Assembly (NCBI GenBank): GCA_030123545.1 | Contig: CP126124.1 | Span: forward strand, 1,178,001 to 1,242,000 | DNA length: 64,000 nucleotides | Reading direction: 5' to 3' | Origin: Burkholderiaceae bacterium | GTDB lineage: Bacteria > Pseudomonadota > Gammaproteobacteria > Burkholderiales > Burkholderiaceae_C | Shown: positions 36,114 to 44,705 of the stretch, piece after piece | Layout: every line of letters begins with the position of its first letter | Numbering within the stretch: the first letter of the stretch is position 1 | Position numbers and translations under genes: made by a program | The notes under the pieces: generated by a model | Database searches by the model: none | What the model was told of the DNA's origin: nothing | The model's input: the letters and a program-made list of their open reading frames with translations, nothing else

Positions 36114-37687
36114 CCCGGATATTTCACCAATAGTGGGTCGGCAGCCTCGTGCGTGAGCGCGTTGACATTGGTATCTGACGCCAATTTCAACCGAGGACTG
36201 CCGATGCCAAAGTGTACCGATGGGACGATGGATTTGGGGCGCGTGGGCCGGCGCATCATCGAGGCCAACTTCGAAGGCGGTGACATTGGCTCGGACGGTG
36301 GAGTTTTGCTGCTGCGACGCGTCGATGAGCGCATTGGTTTGAGCCGATCTGCCGCAGCCGTGCTCAGCGACCCACGCGATCCGGGGCGCATCACGCATGG
36401 CCTGCGCGAGCTGCTGGCGCAGCGCGTCTACGGGTTGTGCTGCGGCTACGAAGACCTCAACGACCACGACATGCTGCGCTCGGACCTGCTGATGCAGACC
36501 GCCGTAGGCCGGGTCGATGCACTGGCCTCCTCGCCCACACTGTGCCGCCTGGAGAGCCGGGCCACACGCGCGCAGGCGCTGGCCCTGCATGGCGTACTGA
36601 TCGAGCAGTTCATCGCCAGCCACCGGAGCGCGCCCGCGGAACTGGTGCTGGACATCGACGCCTCGGATGTGCCCTTGCACGGCAGCCAGGAGAGTTGCGA
36701 GTTCCACGCCTACTACGACCACCACTGCTATCTGCCGCTGTACGTGTTCTGCGGCCAGGCCATGCTCGCTTGCGTCTTGCGGCGCAGCCGCATCGACGGG
36801 GCGAAGAACGCCGCGGCCGTCATCAAGCTGATCGTTGCGCGACTTCGCCGCGCGTGGCCCCAGGTGCGCATCATCGTGCGCGGTGACTCGGGGTTCTGCC
36901 GCCAGCGCCTGTTGCGCTGGTGCGAGCGCTCGGGCGTGAGCTACATCGTAGGTCTGGCGCGCAACGCGCGGCTGCAGGCCATCGTGCAGTACGCCGAGGC
37001 GATGCTGGCCGACGAATACGAACGCACGGGCGCCAAGCAGCGCCTGATCGGCGAGTTCGTCTACGCAGCCGATAGCTGGGACATCGAGCGGCGCGTGATC
37101 ACGCGGCTGGAGTACGGTGCCCAAGGCAACAACCCGCGCTTCGTGGTGACCAACCTCCAAGGCGACGCCGTCCAGCTGTATGAGCGGCTGTACTGCCAGC
37201 GCGGCGAGGCGGAGAACCGCATCAAGGAGGCCCAGCTCGACCTGTTCGGCACCCGGGCCAGTTGCCAGCGCTTCGCGGCCAACCAGCTTCGCTTGTTGCT
37301 GGCGGCGCTGGCCTACACGCTGATGCAGCGGCTGCGCGATCTGGCGCTCAAGAACACCGAGTTGGAGCGCGCCGCCGCGGCCACGATCCGCGTGCGACTG
37401 CTCAAGATCGGCGCGGCCATCGTGCGCAACACACGCCGTGTGCGCGTGTTGCTGGCTTCGCACCACCCGATGCGCAGCATCTTCCTCAGCGCCGCACAGG
37501 CCCTGGCCCCCTGAACCTCATCCAGTGCTGTCCCCGGCACACTGACAAACAACGGGGGAAAGGGGGTGCTGCGCCCCGAAACAGCCAACAACCCCATCCA
37601 GTAGCTCGCATCGGCCCAAAGGGCCGCGCTCAATGCCCGCCAGCACGCCCGGTCAACAGCCATCGGCTTGCTGATGAAATATCCGGG
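36114..37687 (+). mobile_element. Complete IS1380-family insertion sequence (1574 bp)
   Basis: The terminal inverted repeats start CCCGGATATTTCA at the left end and, read inward on the other strand, the same 13 bases at the right end, with weaker identity beyond. One transposase gene fills most of it. The element lies in a NERD-domain gene and is flanked by CTAA duplications. Ends and gene are intact, so it may still be active. Confidence 0.9.
36204..37514 (+). CDS. IS1380-family DDE transposase
   Basis: The 436-residue transposase has the DDE residues in the expected settings: ELVLDIDASDVPLHG (first Asp), IIVRGDSGFCR (second Asp) and CQRGEAENRIKEAQLDLF (Glu, with the family's N-R-I-K-E). 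The Tnp_DDE core is followed by the conserved C-terminal SCQRFAANQLRLLLAALAY. The ATG at 36204 gives the family's usual start; a GTG at 36153 would add 17 residues. No frameshift or stop is seen. Confidence 0.92.
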   Translation: MPKCTDGTMDLGRVGRRIIEANFEGGDIGSDGGVLLLRRVDERIGLSRSAAAVLSDPRDPGRITHGLRELLAQRVYGLCCGYEDLNDHDMLRSDLLMQTAVGRVDALASSPTLCRLESRATRAQALALHGVLIEQFIASHRSAPAELVLDIDASDVPLHGSQESCEFHAYYDHHCYLPLYVFCGQAMLACVLRRSRIDGAKNAAAVIKLIVARLRRAWPQVRIIVRGDSGFCRQRLLRWCERSGVSYIVGLARNARLQAIVQYAEAMLADEYERTGAKQRLIGEFVYAADSWDIERRVITRLEYGAQGNNPRFVVTNLQGDAVQLYERLYCQRGEAENRIKEAQLDLFGTRASCQRFAANQLRLLLAALAYTLMQRLRDLALKNTELERAAAATIRVRLLKIGAAIVRNTRRVRVLLASHHPMRSIFLSAAQALAP

Positions 37688-37799
37688 CTAACTCCTGGCG
37701 CAGCCACTTCTTCTGCGATGCACTGACCGTGCTCGCCTTTTGCAGGTCTTCGAGCAGGCGCAGGCGCTTGGATTTGTCGTCGGCCGATTTCAGCAACAT
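37688..37799 (-). pseudogene. NERD-domain gene, 5' part
   Basis: The ATG at 37799 (GGGAGGG seven bases before it) starts LLKSADDKSKRLRLLEDLQK and QKKWLRQELA, the normal N-terminus of this NERD family, before the IS end cuts it. It joins in frame to the part at 35217-36113 when the IS is removed. Confidence 0.8.
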
Positions 37800-37970
37800 C
37801 GGCGATCCCTCCCTCTGAGCTGATTCTGGCATGACGTGCTGCGGTGATCACCGTCGTGTGACCGATCGGTGGGCGCCTTCCGTCAACTAGTGCCGCGTCA
37901 CGAGACCATATCGCCGTCGGCCTGCGCTTTTCTTTGCTGAACTGAACTCAAACCGGCTTCCCATGCCCGG

Positions 37971-39377
37971 TCAGCCCACCACCGCCATCCCCTCGCGCAG
38001 CCGCGCGGCGCTGGCATCGGCATGGGACTGCATGAGGCCTGATGCCCGTCGGTCCTGCGCAAGATGCTCCCAAAACTGCAGCGCCGCGCGGGCCGCGGCC
38101 CGCCAGGCCGCGCGCTCGGTGGGCAGCGGCAGCGGCGGCTCCAGCACGGCAAACCGAGGCACCTCGCCACCGGTCAACGGTGCGTGGCGCATCGGCAGCA
38201 TGTCGTAGGCCGGGGCCAGCGCCAGCCGGCCGGCCTGCGGCTGAAAGCTCAGGTTGCCCGGGTGCATGTCGGTGTTGTCGATCAGGCGGCCAAACCACCA
38301 CAGCTTGGCAATGGCTGTCTGCGCTCCCTCGGCCAGCACACCCGCGCGCGCCAGCGGCGCCGCCAACTCGGGCCAGGCGCGGTGCGGCAGGCCCAGGAAG
38401 GCGGCGTTGACCGCCTCCAGGCTCACCAGCGGGCTGCGGCCCCAGCGGCCGTGGCGATCGAAGCGCTCCACCTCCAGGAAGGTGCGGCCACCCGCCGCCA
38501 GCCGGCTGCGCGCGGCCGGCAGGCCGTGCCCGGCCAGGGCCTGCAGCGCCAGATGTTCGGCTAGCAGCAGGTCGGCCCACCGGCGCTCGGCCGGCGTGTC
38601 GCCCGCGCCCGAGAACTTGACCAGCACATGCGGCGTGCGCGCCGCCTCGCCGGGCTCGAACGGGTCGGGTTGCGGCACGGCACGCAACGCCGCGAACTTC
38701 GGGAATTCCCCCGCCGCGCTGGAGCCCGCGCCGCCGCCGGCCACGGCCTGCTCGGCCAGCGCCACATAGGCCTGGGCCAGGCCGTCCTCGTCCAAAGGCT
38801 CGGGCGCATTCAGGCGCCCGGCCTGCCAGCGGCGCATGGCCGCCTCGCCCACGATCAGGTCGCCCGGCATGTCCCAGCCCGCCTGCGCCAACGCCAGCAG
38901 CACCTCGTCATCGCTCCAGGCGCGCGGGTCCATGGGCAGTTGCAGGCCTTCGTGCACCGCGCGCGCAAACTGGCGGCTCATGTAGCCTTGCGGCCGCATG
39001 TCCTGCAGCAGATACGGCAGGCCCGGCCACCAGCCGTCGCGCGACTCGTCGGGAAGCGGCCAGTCACCGCCCTCCAGGGCCATGGCTGTGCCCTGGGGCG
39101 CCACCAGCGCCAGCGCGGCAAAGGGCTGCGCCACGCCATCTTCGTCCACGCGGTACACCGGCAGGTCAGCCGCCTGCCCGCGCAAGCCGCGCCGCCACGC
39201 GTGGCGGGTGCGCCGGGCGCGGCCCAGGGTGATGACGGCATCGCCCGCGCCGCGCAGCAGGCGCTGCACGGTGGGCACGCTGACCCGCAGGTCGGCCGCC
39301 AGTTCGGGCGCACTCGCGGCTGGCCGGCGCCGCAATGCAGTCGCCAGACTATCAGGCGCAGCGGAGGCCATGGCCAA
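37971..39377 (-). CDS. yjjJ: YjjJ-type HipA-family kinase with N-terminal HTH
   Basis: This 468-residue protein has a winged-helix-like N-terminus (AADLRVSVPTVQRLLRGAG) followed by HipA N and C domains. ATP/catalytic motifs are HVLVKFSGAGD, FLEVERFDRHG, WWFGRLIDNTDMHPGNLSF (catalytic Asp and Asn region) and LAPAYDMLPM (DFG-like Asp). HipA toxins phosphorylate tRNA synthetases; YjjJ-type members carry their own DNA-binding part and have no separate HipB gene, as here. Start ATG at 39377 follows the palindrome-bearing leader. It lies in the decayed island. Confidence 0.85.
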   Translation of the reverse strand: MAMASAAPDSLATALRRRPAASAPELAADLRVSVPTVQRLLRGAGDAVITLGRARRTRHAWRRGLRGQAADLPVYRVDEDGVAQPFAALALVAPQGTAMALEGGDWPLPDESRDGWWPGLPYLLQDMRPQGYMSRQFARAVHEGLQLPMDPRAWSDDEVLLALAQAGWDMPGDLIVGEAAMRRWQAGRLNAPEPLDEDGLAQAYVALAEQAVAGGGAGSSAAGEFPKFAALRAVPQPDPFEPGEAARTPHVLVKFSGAGDTPAERRWADLLLAEHLALQALAGHGLPAARSRLAAGGRTFLEVERFDRHGRWGRSPLVSLEAVNAAFLGLPHRAWPELAAPLARAGVLAEGAQTAIAKLWWFGRLIDNTDMHPGNLSFQPQAGRLALAPAYDMLPMRHAPLTGGEVPRFAVLEPPLPLPTERAAWRAAARAALQFWEHLAQDRRASGLMQSHADASAARLREGMAVVG

Positions 39378-39394
39378 ACTTGGTGATGACGTGA

Positions 39395-39420
39395 TTCATG
39401 ATCGGATTATCAATCATGAA
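39395..39420. promoter_or_regulatory. Candidate operator of the YjjJ gene
   Basis: TTCATGAT (39395-39402) and its exact inverse ATCATGAA (39413-39420) are 10 bases apart in an AT-rich leader 18 bases upstream of the start codon. The spacing suits a dimeric HTH protein, and YjjJ itself has an HTH. Confidence 0.5.
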
Positions 39421-39552
39421 ATTGTTAAATATCAATAAGTTATGAATTTCATTTGATTGTTTTTGACGCGATAAAAGCGATTTTTCAATCGCCCCCCACC
39501 ATTGGCCGGCGTGGTGGGCCTGCGCTGCAGAAGTGAATGCGGCGAAGCGGCC

Positions 39553-40182
39553 TCAGGCCCGCTCGCGATTGAGCGCCAGCAGCCGGCGCAGGATCTCGTC
39601 GTCGGGCATCTCGGGCGTGTAGTCGGCCCAGCCGTAGGCAGCGTCGAGCGCCGCGTGCGCCTGCGCGAGCCACGCGGGGCGCTGGTTGTAGAGGCGGGTC
39701 AATGTGCACTGCTGCAGCGCTTTCGCATCCGCTTCGGCGAGGCCGGGGCGCGGTTCGATCCGGTCCGGGTATGGCGAATGGTCCATGCCGGGCGGCACGA
39801 CCTCGGGAACGCGCACGGTCCACTCGGGCGGGTTCAGCCAGTTCTGCCGCAGCGTATCCAGACGGTGCGCGGCCTCGGCGATCGCGACGGCGTGCGCGCG
39901 CAGCGCGGCGTCGAGGTTCTTGCCCGGCGCCTTGTTCTCCCACGCGAAATGGTCGCGGTAGAACACGTCGGCATAGCCGCGCGCCTCGCCGAGATGCAGC
40001 GACCTTTGCTCGAACACGTAGTCGGCGGTGTCTCCGCTGCCGGGCTTGGGAACATCGAGCAGCTCGCACAGGTCGAGGAAGTGGCTCTGCGCGCCTTGCT
40101 CCTCGTTCAGGTACGCAGCGGGGCCACCAGGGCCCCATTTGGCGATGAAGTGCTGCGGGGTCATGGGGGTCAAAGGACTCAT
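39553..40182 (-). pseudogene. MmeI-like DNA methyltransferase, catalytic core deleted
   Basis: The 209-residue frame joins the N-terminus of an MmeI/class IIL-type methyltransferase (MTPQHFIAKW, SHFLDLCELLDVPKP, GYADVFYRDHFAWENKAPGKNLDAAL to about residue 92) to its C-terminus (RLDTLRQNWLNPPEW, LTRLYNQRPAWLAQAHAALDAAYGW, MPDDEILRRLLALN). Family members have about 900-1000 residues; the SAM-binding, NPPY and target-recognition parts are absent. The deletion kept the frame (junction about 39900). Its ATG overlaps the mutS stop by 4 bases. It cannot be a methyltransferase but may still be translated. Confidence 0.75.
39571..39605 (+). repeat. 35-bp direct repeat, right copy
   Basis: Identical to 35161-35195 in the same orientation. 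The 4.4 kb between the copies hold the NERD gene with its IS and the YjjJ gene. Confidence 0.8.
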
Positions 40183-42881
40183 GCGCCGCGATCCTGGCGC
40201 TGCAGTTTCTGCAGCCGGTACAGCGCATCGAGCGCGTCGCGCGGGCTCATTGCATCGGGGTCGATCGCGGCGAGCGCGGCATCGACCGGCGACGGTTCGG
40301 GCGCGGCCGCAGCGGGTGGCGGCGCGAACAGGTCGACCTGCGCGCGCGCCTCGGTCTGCTGCGCCTCCAGTGCGGCGAGCGCCGCGCGCGCGTGGTTCAG
40401 CACCGCGGCCGGCATGCCGGCGAGGCGCGCGACCTGAATGCCATAACTCTTGCTCGCCGGCCCCGCCTGCAACTCGTGCAGGAACACGATGTCGTGGCCG
40501 GATTCAGTCGCGCTCACGTGCATGTTCACCGCGGCGTGGTGCCGCGCGGGGAATTCGGTCAGCTCGAAGTAATGGGTCGCGAACAGCGTGAACGCCTGTG
40601 TGCGGTCGTGCAGCTGCGCGGCGATGCCGCTGGCGAGCGCGAGGCCGTCGAAGGTCGAGGTGCCGCGGCCGATCTCGTCCATCAGCACCAGGCTGTGCGG
40701 CGTCGCCGCGTGCAGGATCTGCGCGGCCTCGACCATTTCGAGCATGAAGGTCGACTGCGCGTTCGCCAGGTCGTCGGCCGCGCCGATGCGGGTGTGGATC
40801 GCATCGATCGGTCCGAGCCGGCAACTCTCTGCCGGCACGTACGAGCCGATCGATGCGAGCAGCACGATCAGCGCGACCTGGCGCATGTAGGTGGATTTGC
40901 CGCCCATGTTCGGCCCGGTGATGATCTGCATCCGCGCCTTCGGGCCTAGCTGCGTGTCGTTCGGTATGAACGCGCCGGCGCCGGTCTCGGCAAGCCGCGC
41001 CTGCACGACCGGATGGCGTCCCGCGCGGATCTCGACGCAGGGCTCGCGCACGAATTCGGGCGCGCACCAGCCGAGGGTGAGCGAACGCTCGGCCAGCGCG
41101 CACAGCGCGTCGAGCGCGGCGAGCGCGCGCGCGAGGCGCACCAGCGTCGCAATGTGCGGCTGCAACTGCTCCAGCAATTGCTCGTACAGCCACTTCTCGC
41201 GCGCCAGCGCGCGCTCTTGCGCGGAGAGGGCCTTGTCTTCGAAAGCCTTCAGCTCGGGCGTGATGTAGCGCTCGGCGTTCTTCAGCGTCTGGCGGCGGCG
41301 GTAGTCGTCGGGCACCTTGGCGGTCTGGCCGTGCGTGACCTCGATGTAGAAGCCGTGCACCTTGTTGAACTGCACGCGCAAATTTTGAATGCCGGTGCGC
41401 TCGCGCTCGCGCGCTTCCAGCGCGAGCAGGAACGCGTCGCTGTTGTCGGTGAGCGCGCGCAGCTCGTCGAGCTCGGCGTCGAAGCCGGCCGCGATCACGC
41501 CACCGTCGCGCACCAGCGCGGCCGGCTCGTCCTGCAGCGCGCGCGCGAGCAGATCGGCGCAGCCCTCGGGCGGGTGCAGATCGGCGGAAATTTCAGTCAA
41601 AAGTGCCGCAAGCCCAGGTACACCCTTCGCTATTAGCTCCGATTTTTGTAGCGAATGGCGCAGCGCGACCAGCTCGCGCGGGCGCGCCTGGCCGAGCGCG
41701 GTGCGCGCGGCGATGCGCTCCACGTCGGCGATGCCCTTCAGGCCCGCGCGCAGCCGCTGCAGTGGTGCGGTGATGGCCGTGGTGCCTGTCATGCCGGCCG
41801 CGTCGGCCGGTGCGCCACCCAGGTCGGCGTGCCGGTCGCCGCGCAGCACCGCGATCGCAGCGAGCCGCGCGCGCGCCTCGCTGCGGTCGCGCCGCGGCTC
41901 GAGCAGCCAGCGCTTGAGCAGCCGGCTGCCCATGCCGCTCGTGCAGCTGTCGAGCAGCGAGAACAGCGTCGGCGCCGCTTCGCCGCGCAGCGTCTGCGTG
42001 AGCTCCAGGTTGCGCCGCGTCGCGGCCGGCAGATCGATCAGCTCATCCGCGCGCTCGACGATCAATTGCTGCAGATGCGGCAGCACGCGGCCCTGCGTGT
42101 GCTCCGCGTAGGCTAGCAGCGCCGCGGCCGCGGCCTGCGCCTCGTGCATCTCTTCGGCGTCCCAGGCCGCGAGGCTGGCCACCTGCAGTTGCTCGAGCAG
42201 TTTGCGCCGCCCCTGCGCCGCATCGAACTGCCACGCGGGGCGGCGCGTGACGACCGGCGCTGCGCCGGTCGCGGTTCTGTTGGCCGCGCCGCCGCCGACG
42301 GCGCCCGGCCGGCCTTCGTCCGCGTCGTCGGCGATCAGTAGCTCGCTCGCCGCGATGCGCTGCACCCAGTCGCCCGCCTCGTCCGAATCGCATTGCGCCA
42401 GGTGCAGCTCGCCCTGCGTCAGGCTGAGCCAGGCGAGGCCCGATCGGTTGCGCGCGCCGCGGTGCAGCGCGAGCAGCACCGTCTCGGCCTTCTCGTGCAG
42501 CAGCTCGGTGTCGGTCAGCGTGCCGGGCGTGACCACGCGCAGCACGCGGCGCTCGACCGGGCCCTTCGCCTGCGCCACGTCGCCGACCTGCTCGCAGATC
42601 GCGACCGACTCGCCGTGCCGGATCAGTCGTGCGAGGTAGTTCTCGACCGAATGGAACGGCACGCCGGCCATCACCACCGGCGCCCCGGCCGACTGGCCGC
42701 GCGTGGTGAGCGTGATGCCCAGCAGCCGCGCCGCGCGCTCGGCGTCGGCGTAGAACAGCTCGTAGAAGTCCCCCATGCGGTAGAACACCAGCGTGTGCGG
42801 ATGCTCGGCCTTGATGCGCAGGTACTGCTGCATCATGGGCGTGTGCGTAGAGAAGTCTAATTTATCATTTGAAATCAACAA
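40179..42881 (-). CDS. mutS: DNA mismatch repair protein MutS, start replaced by ICE
   Basis: MutS finds mismatches and starts methyl-directed repair. The protein has the mismatch-binding FYRMGDFYELF (Phe-x-Glu), the clamp and lever domains, Walker A GPNMGGKSTYMRQ and Walker B DEIGRGTSTFDG, and a full C-terminus. In-frame starts are TTG at 42881 or 42878, which overlap the integrase stop (TTGTTGA), or the ATG at 42836, which would remove STHTP. Family proteins begin about 8-10 residues before STHTPMMQQYL, so the native start codon was displaced by the element. An AT-rich patch (41590-41658) encodes part of the lever domain. About 900 residues from the TTG. Confidence 0.93.
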   Translation of the reverse strand: MLISNDKLDFSTHTPMMQQYLRIKAEHPHTLVFYRMGDFYELFYADAERAARLLGITLTTRGQSAGAPVVMAGVPFHSVENYLARLIRHGESVAICEQVGDVAQAKGPVERRVLRVVTPGTLTDTELLHEKAETVLLALHRGARNRSGLAWLSLTQGELHLAQCDSDEAGDWVQRIAASELLIADDADEGRPGAVGGGAANRTATGAAPVVTRRPAWQFDAAQGRRKLLEQLQVASLAAWDAEEMHEAQAAAAALLAYAEHTQGRVLPHLQQLIVERADELIDLPAATRRNLELTQTLRGEAAPTLFSLLDSCTSGMGSRLLKRWLLEPRRDRSEARARLAAIAVLRGDRHADLGGAPADAAGMTGTTAITAPLQRLRAGLKGIADVERIAARTALGQARPRELVALRHSLQKSELIAKGVPGLAALLTEISADLHPPEGCADLLARALQDEPAALVRDGGVIAAGFDAELDELRALTDNSDAFLLALEARERERTGIQNLRVQFNKVHGFYIEVTHGQTAKVPDDYRRRQTLKNAERYITPELKAFEDKALSAQERALAREKWLYEQLLEQLQPHIATLVRLARALAALDALCALAERSLTLGWCAPEFVREPCVEIRAGRHPVVQARLAETGAGAFIPNDTQLGPKARMQIITGPNMGGKSTYMRQVALIVLLASIGSYVPAESCRLGPIDAIHTRIGAADDLANAQSTFMLEMVEAAQILHAATPHSLVLMDEIGRGTSTFDGLALASGIAAQLHDRTQAFTLFATHYFELTEFPARHHAAVNMHVSATESGHDIVFLHELQAGPASKSYGIQVARLAGMPAAVLNHARAALAALEAQQTEARAQVDLFAPPPAAAAPEPSPVDAALAAIDPDAMSPRDALDALYRLQKLQRQDRGA

Positions 42882-44140
42882 CTTACGGACTCCTCAATCG
42901 CTTCTTGGTGTAATTTTGGTGTAATCCGAGCCATGTTTTGCATGCCCTCCCAGATGCGCTCAAGTTCCCTGGAGGACTCCGTGTCTATCCATCGTCCGTA
43001 GACCGTCACCAGCATCGAGTAGTCCTTGTGCCCCATCTGGTTGGCGATGAAGGCCAGGTTGCCCCGGGCCGTCAGGTTCCAGCAGGCGAAGGTGTGGCGA
43101 GTCTGATAGGCCGGCCGTGCACGAATCTCCGCGCGCCGGATGAGGTTGCCCCACTTAGTGTTCCAGGCGCTTGGCACGAAGTAGTCGTTCACGACCGCCT
43201 TGCGTGCCTGCGTCTTCGGCGACAGGAGCACACGCACGTGGTCGATGCGCGATTCATGCCGATTGAGCCATACGGTCAGGTCGGCCGTCTCGCGCTGCTC
43301 CGCATCGGCGACCAGCACCTTCAGTGCCTCGCGCGCCGGCGGCTGCAGCAGCACGGTGCGCTCCTTCTTCGTCTTGGGCACTTTGAACGTCACCGACTGC
43401 GTTACCGAACGGCGCACCTTGATATGACTGAAATCCGGTGCCACGTCCTCCACGGCCAAGGCGCACAGCTCGCCCGGCCGAAGCCCGGTATAGACCGCCA
43501 CCGTCACGGCGGCCTTGTCGATGGGATGCAAGCATCCCTTCTCGATGAGCGCCAGGTACTCTTCGTAAGTCAGCGGGTCAGGATCTTTGATGCTCTTGGT
43601 GAAGCGCACGCAATGCTTGCCGAGTTCGCCGCAGTAGTGGTTGTTCTCGCACCAGTAGAGGAAGCCGGAGAACGTCGCCAGATAGTGGTTTACCGTGGAC
43701 ACGGCCCGCGTGGCGATCAGGTCCACGCGCAGCTTCTGGATGTCCTCGGGGAGCAGGGCATCGACCATGCGCGTGCGGCCGAGCGTGTCCACGCAGATGT
43801 CGAGAGCGACTTCGTAGCGCGATTGTGTTTCCGGTGTGATGTCCACCGCCTTCAGCGGCTTGTAGCGGTCGCACAGTTCGCCCACACGCTTGCCGCCAAG
43901 GGGCAAGCTCGCGGCAGAGCGTGAATGCGGGAAGAAGTCGGCCTCGTTGTAGGTGCCGTTCCTCAACGCGAACAGTGCCGCGCTGCGCAACTGGTCGGCA
44001 TGCTTGATGTTGTTGCGGGTCGGCTCTAGGGGAAGCGTATGGGCATGCCTATCACGCTTGTACATGAAAAAGACGCGGATCGAGTTGCCGCGCACTTCGA
44101 CGCCGGGAAACCCCGTGCTGGTTGCTGCTGCCTTTGCCAT
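42875..44140 (-). CDS. int: Tyrosine-recombinase integrase of the ICE
   Basis: The 421-residue integrase has an N-terminal arm-binding domain (GVEVRGNSIRVFFMYKRDRH), a SAM-like core-binding domain, and the catalytic domain with TGLRPGELCAL (first Arg), PAYQTRHTFACW (second Arg and His), GHKDYSMLVTVYGRWI (His and nucleophile Tyr). It inserts and excises the element. It points toward the junction with mutS and overlaps the possible mutS starts. The HTH gene 3 bases upstream is likely cotranscribed. Confidence 0.93.
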   Translation of the reverse strand: MAKAAATSTGFPGVEVRGNSIRVFFMYKRDRHAHTLPLEPTRNNIKHADQLRSAALFALRNGTYNEADFFPHSRSAASLPLGGKRVGELCDRYKPLKAVDITPETQSRYEVALDICVDTLGRTRMVDALLPEDIQKLRVDLIATRAVSTVNHYLATFSGFLYWCENNHYCGELGKHCVRFTKSIKDPDPLTYEEYLALIEKGCLHPIDKAAVTVAVYTGLRPGELCALAVEDVAPDFSHIKVRRSVTQSVTFKVPKTKKERTVLLQPPAREALKVLVADAEQRETADLTVWLNRHESRIDHVRVLLSPKTQARKAVVNDYFVPSAWNTKWGNLIRRAEIRARPAYQTRHTFACWNLTARGNLAFIANQMGHKDYSMLVTVYGRWIDTESSRELERIWEGMQNMARITPKLHQEAIEESVSC

Positions 44141-44143
44141 GGT

Positions 44144-44374
44144 TTACCTCACAGGTTGCCCTTCCGTGATGCCATCGAGGGGCCACTGGCCGGTCTTGAG
44201 CATGAACAGCTCAAACAGGCCGGGTGGCATGGCTCGATCGCCGGCCTCCCATTGCTGCCACCCACGCAGGGAAGCGCGCACGGTGTGCGCGGCTTCTGTC
44301 TGCGTGAGCCCCACGGCGAGGCGGGCTTTGCGGATGGCGTCGGGTGTAGGGTCGTGAGGTTTTGGGGCGTTCAT
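44144..44374 (-). CDS. Helix-turn-helix regulator in front of int
   Basis: From the ATG at 44374 the 76-residue protein has an HTH region (IRKARLAVGLTQTEAAHTVRASLRGWQQWEAG) like small XRE/YdaS-type regulators, followed by FELFMLKTGQWPL. It ends 3 bases before the integrase start. It may control the int (and mutS) transcript. Confidence 0.75.
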   Translation of the reverse strand: MNAPKPHDPTPDAIRKARLAVGLTQTEAAHTVRASLRGWQQWEAGDRAMPPGLFELFMLKTGQWPLDGITEGQPVR

Positions 44375-44501
44375 GGCGCCGGTAGCGAAAGCCCGATCCG
44401 CAGGTGCGGCCGGGAGGGAACTACGCGGGCAGATTATACGCTCAATGAGTGCATAACCATTTTCTTGGATCGCCATCATGGCCGTCGTCTTGCCGAAGGG
44501 G

Positions 44502-44705
44502 CTAGAAGGAGTGGGCAAGTGCATCGCTCTCGACCCAGCGCTCGAACTCGCCCAGGTTCACGAAAATTCGTCCGTCAGGGGCCTTCCGCCAGATGCGGCC
44601 CTCGATCCAGATGCCGCCCTTGATCTTGTGCCGCACGGCGTTCTCGCTATAGCCGGTGATTTCGGCGAAGCGCTTGATGAGTACCCACTGGCTCGGATTG
44701 CCCAT
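44502..44705 (-). CDS. Excisionase (Xis/AlpA-like)
   Basis: The 67-residue protein has the winged-helix excisionase pattern WVLIKRFAEITGYSENAVRH with KGGIWIEGRIWRKAPDGRI and LGEFERWVES. Such proteins bend att DNA and direct the integrase to excision. It lies on the same strand upstream of the HTH and integrase genes. Confidence 0.82.
   Translation of the reverse strand: MGNPSQWVLIKRFAEITGYSENAVRHKIKGGIWIEGRIWRKAPDGRIFVNLGEFERWVESDALAHSF

Larger units (their letters stand above)
36110..37691. other. 4-bp target site duplication CTAA around the IS
   Basis: CTAA is present at 36110-36113 and again at 37688-37691, directly next to the CCCGG and CCGGG ends of the element. Length and position fit IS1380-family insertion. 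Confidence 0.85.

Noticed and set aside
36114..37466. Continuation of the NERD-gene frame through the IS on the minus strand
   Set aside because: This stretch is antisense to the transposase; the frame being open through the IS end is accidental.
37800..37970. Possible antitoxin gene behind the YjjJ gene
   Set aside because: No frame with an HTH or other antitoxin pattern is present; YjjJ carries its own HTH.
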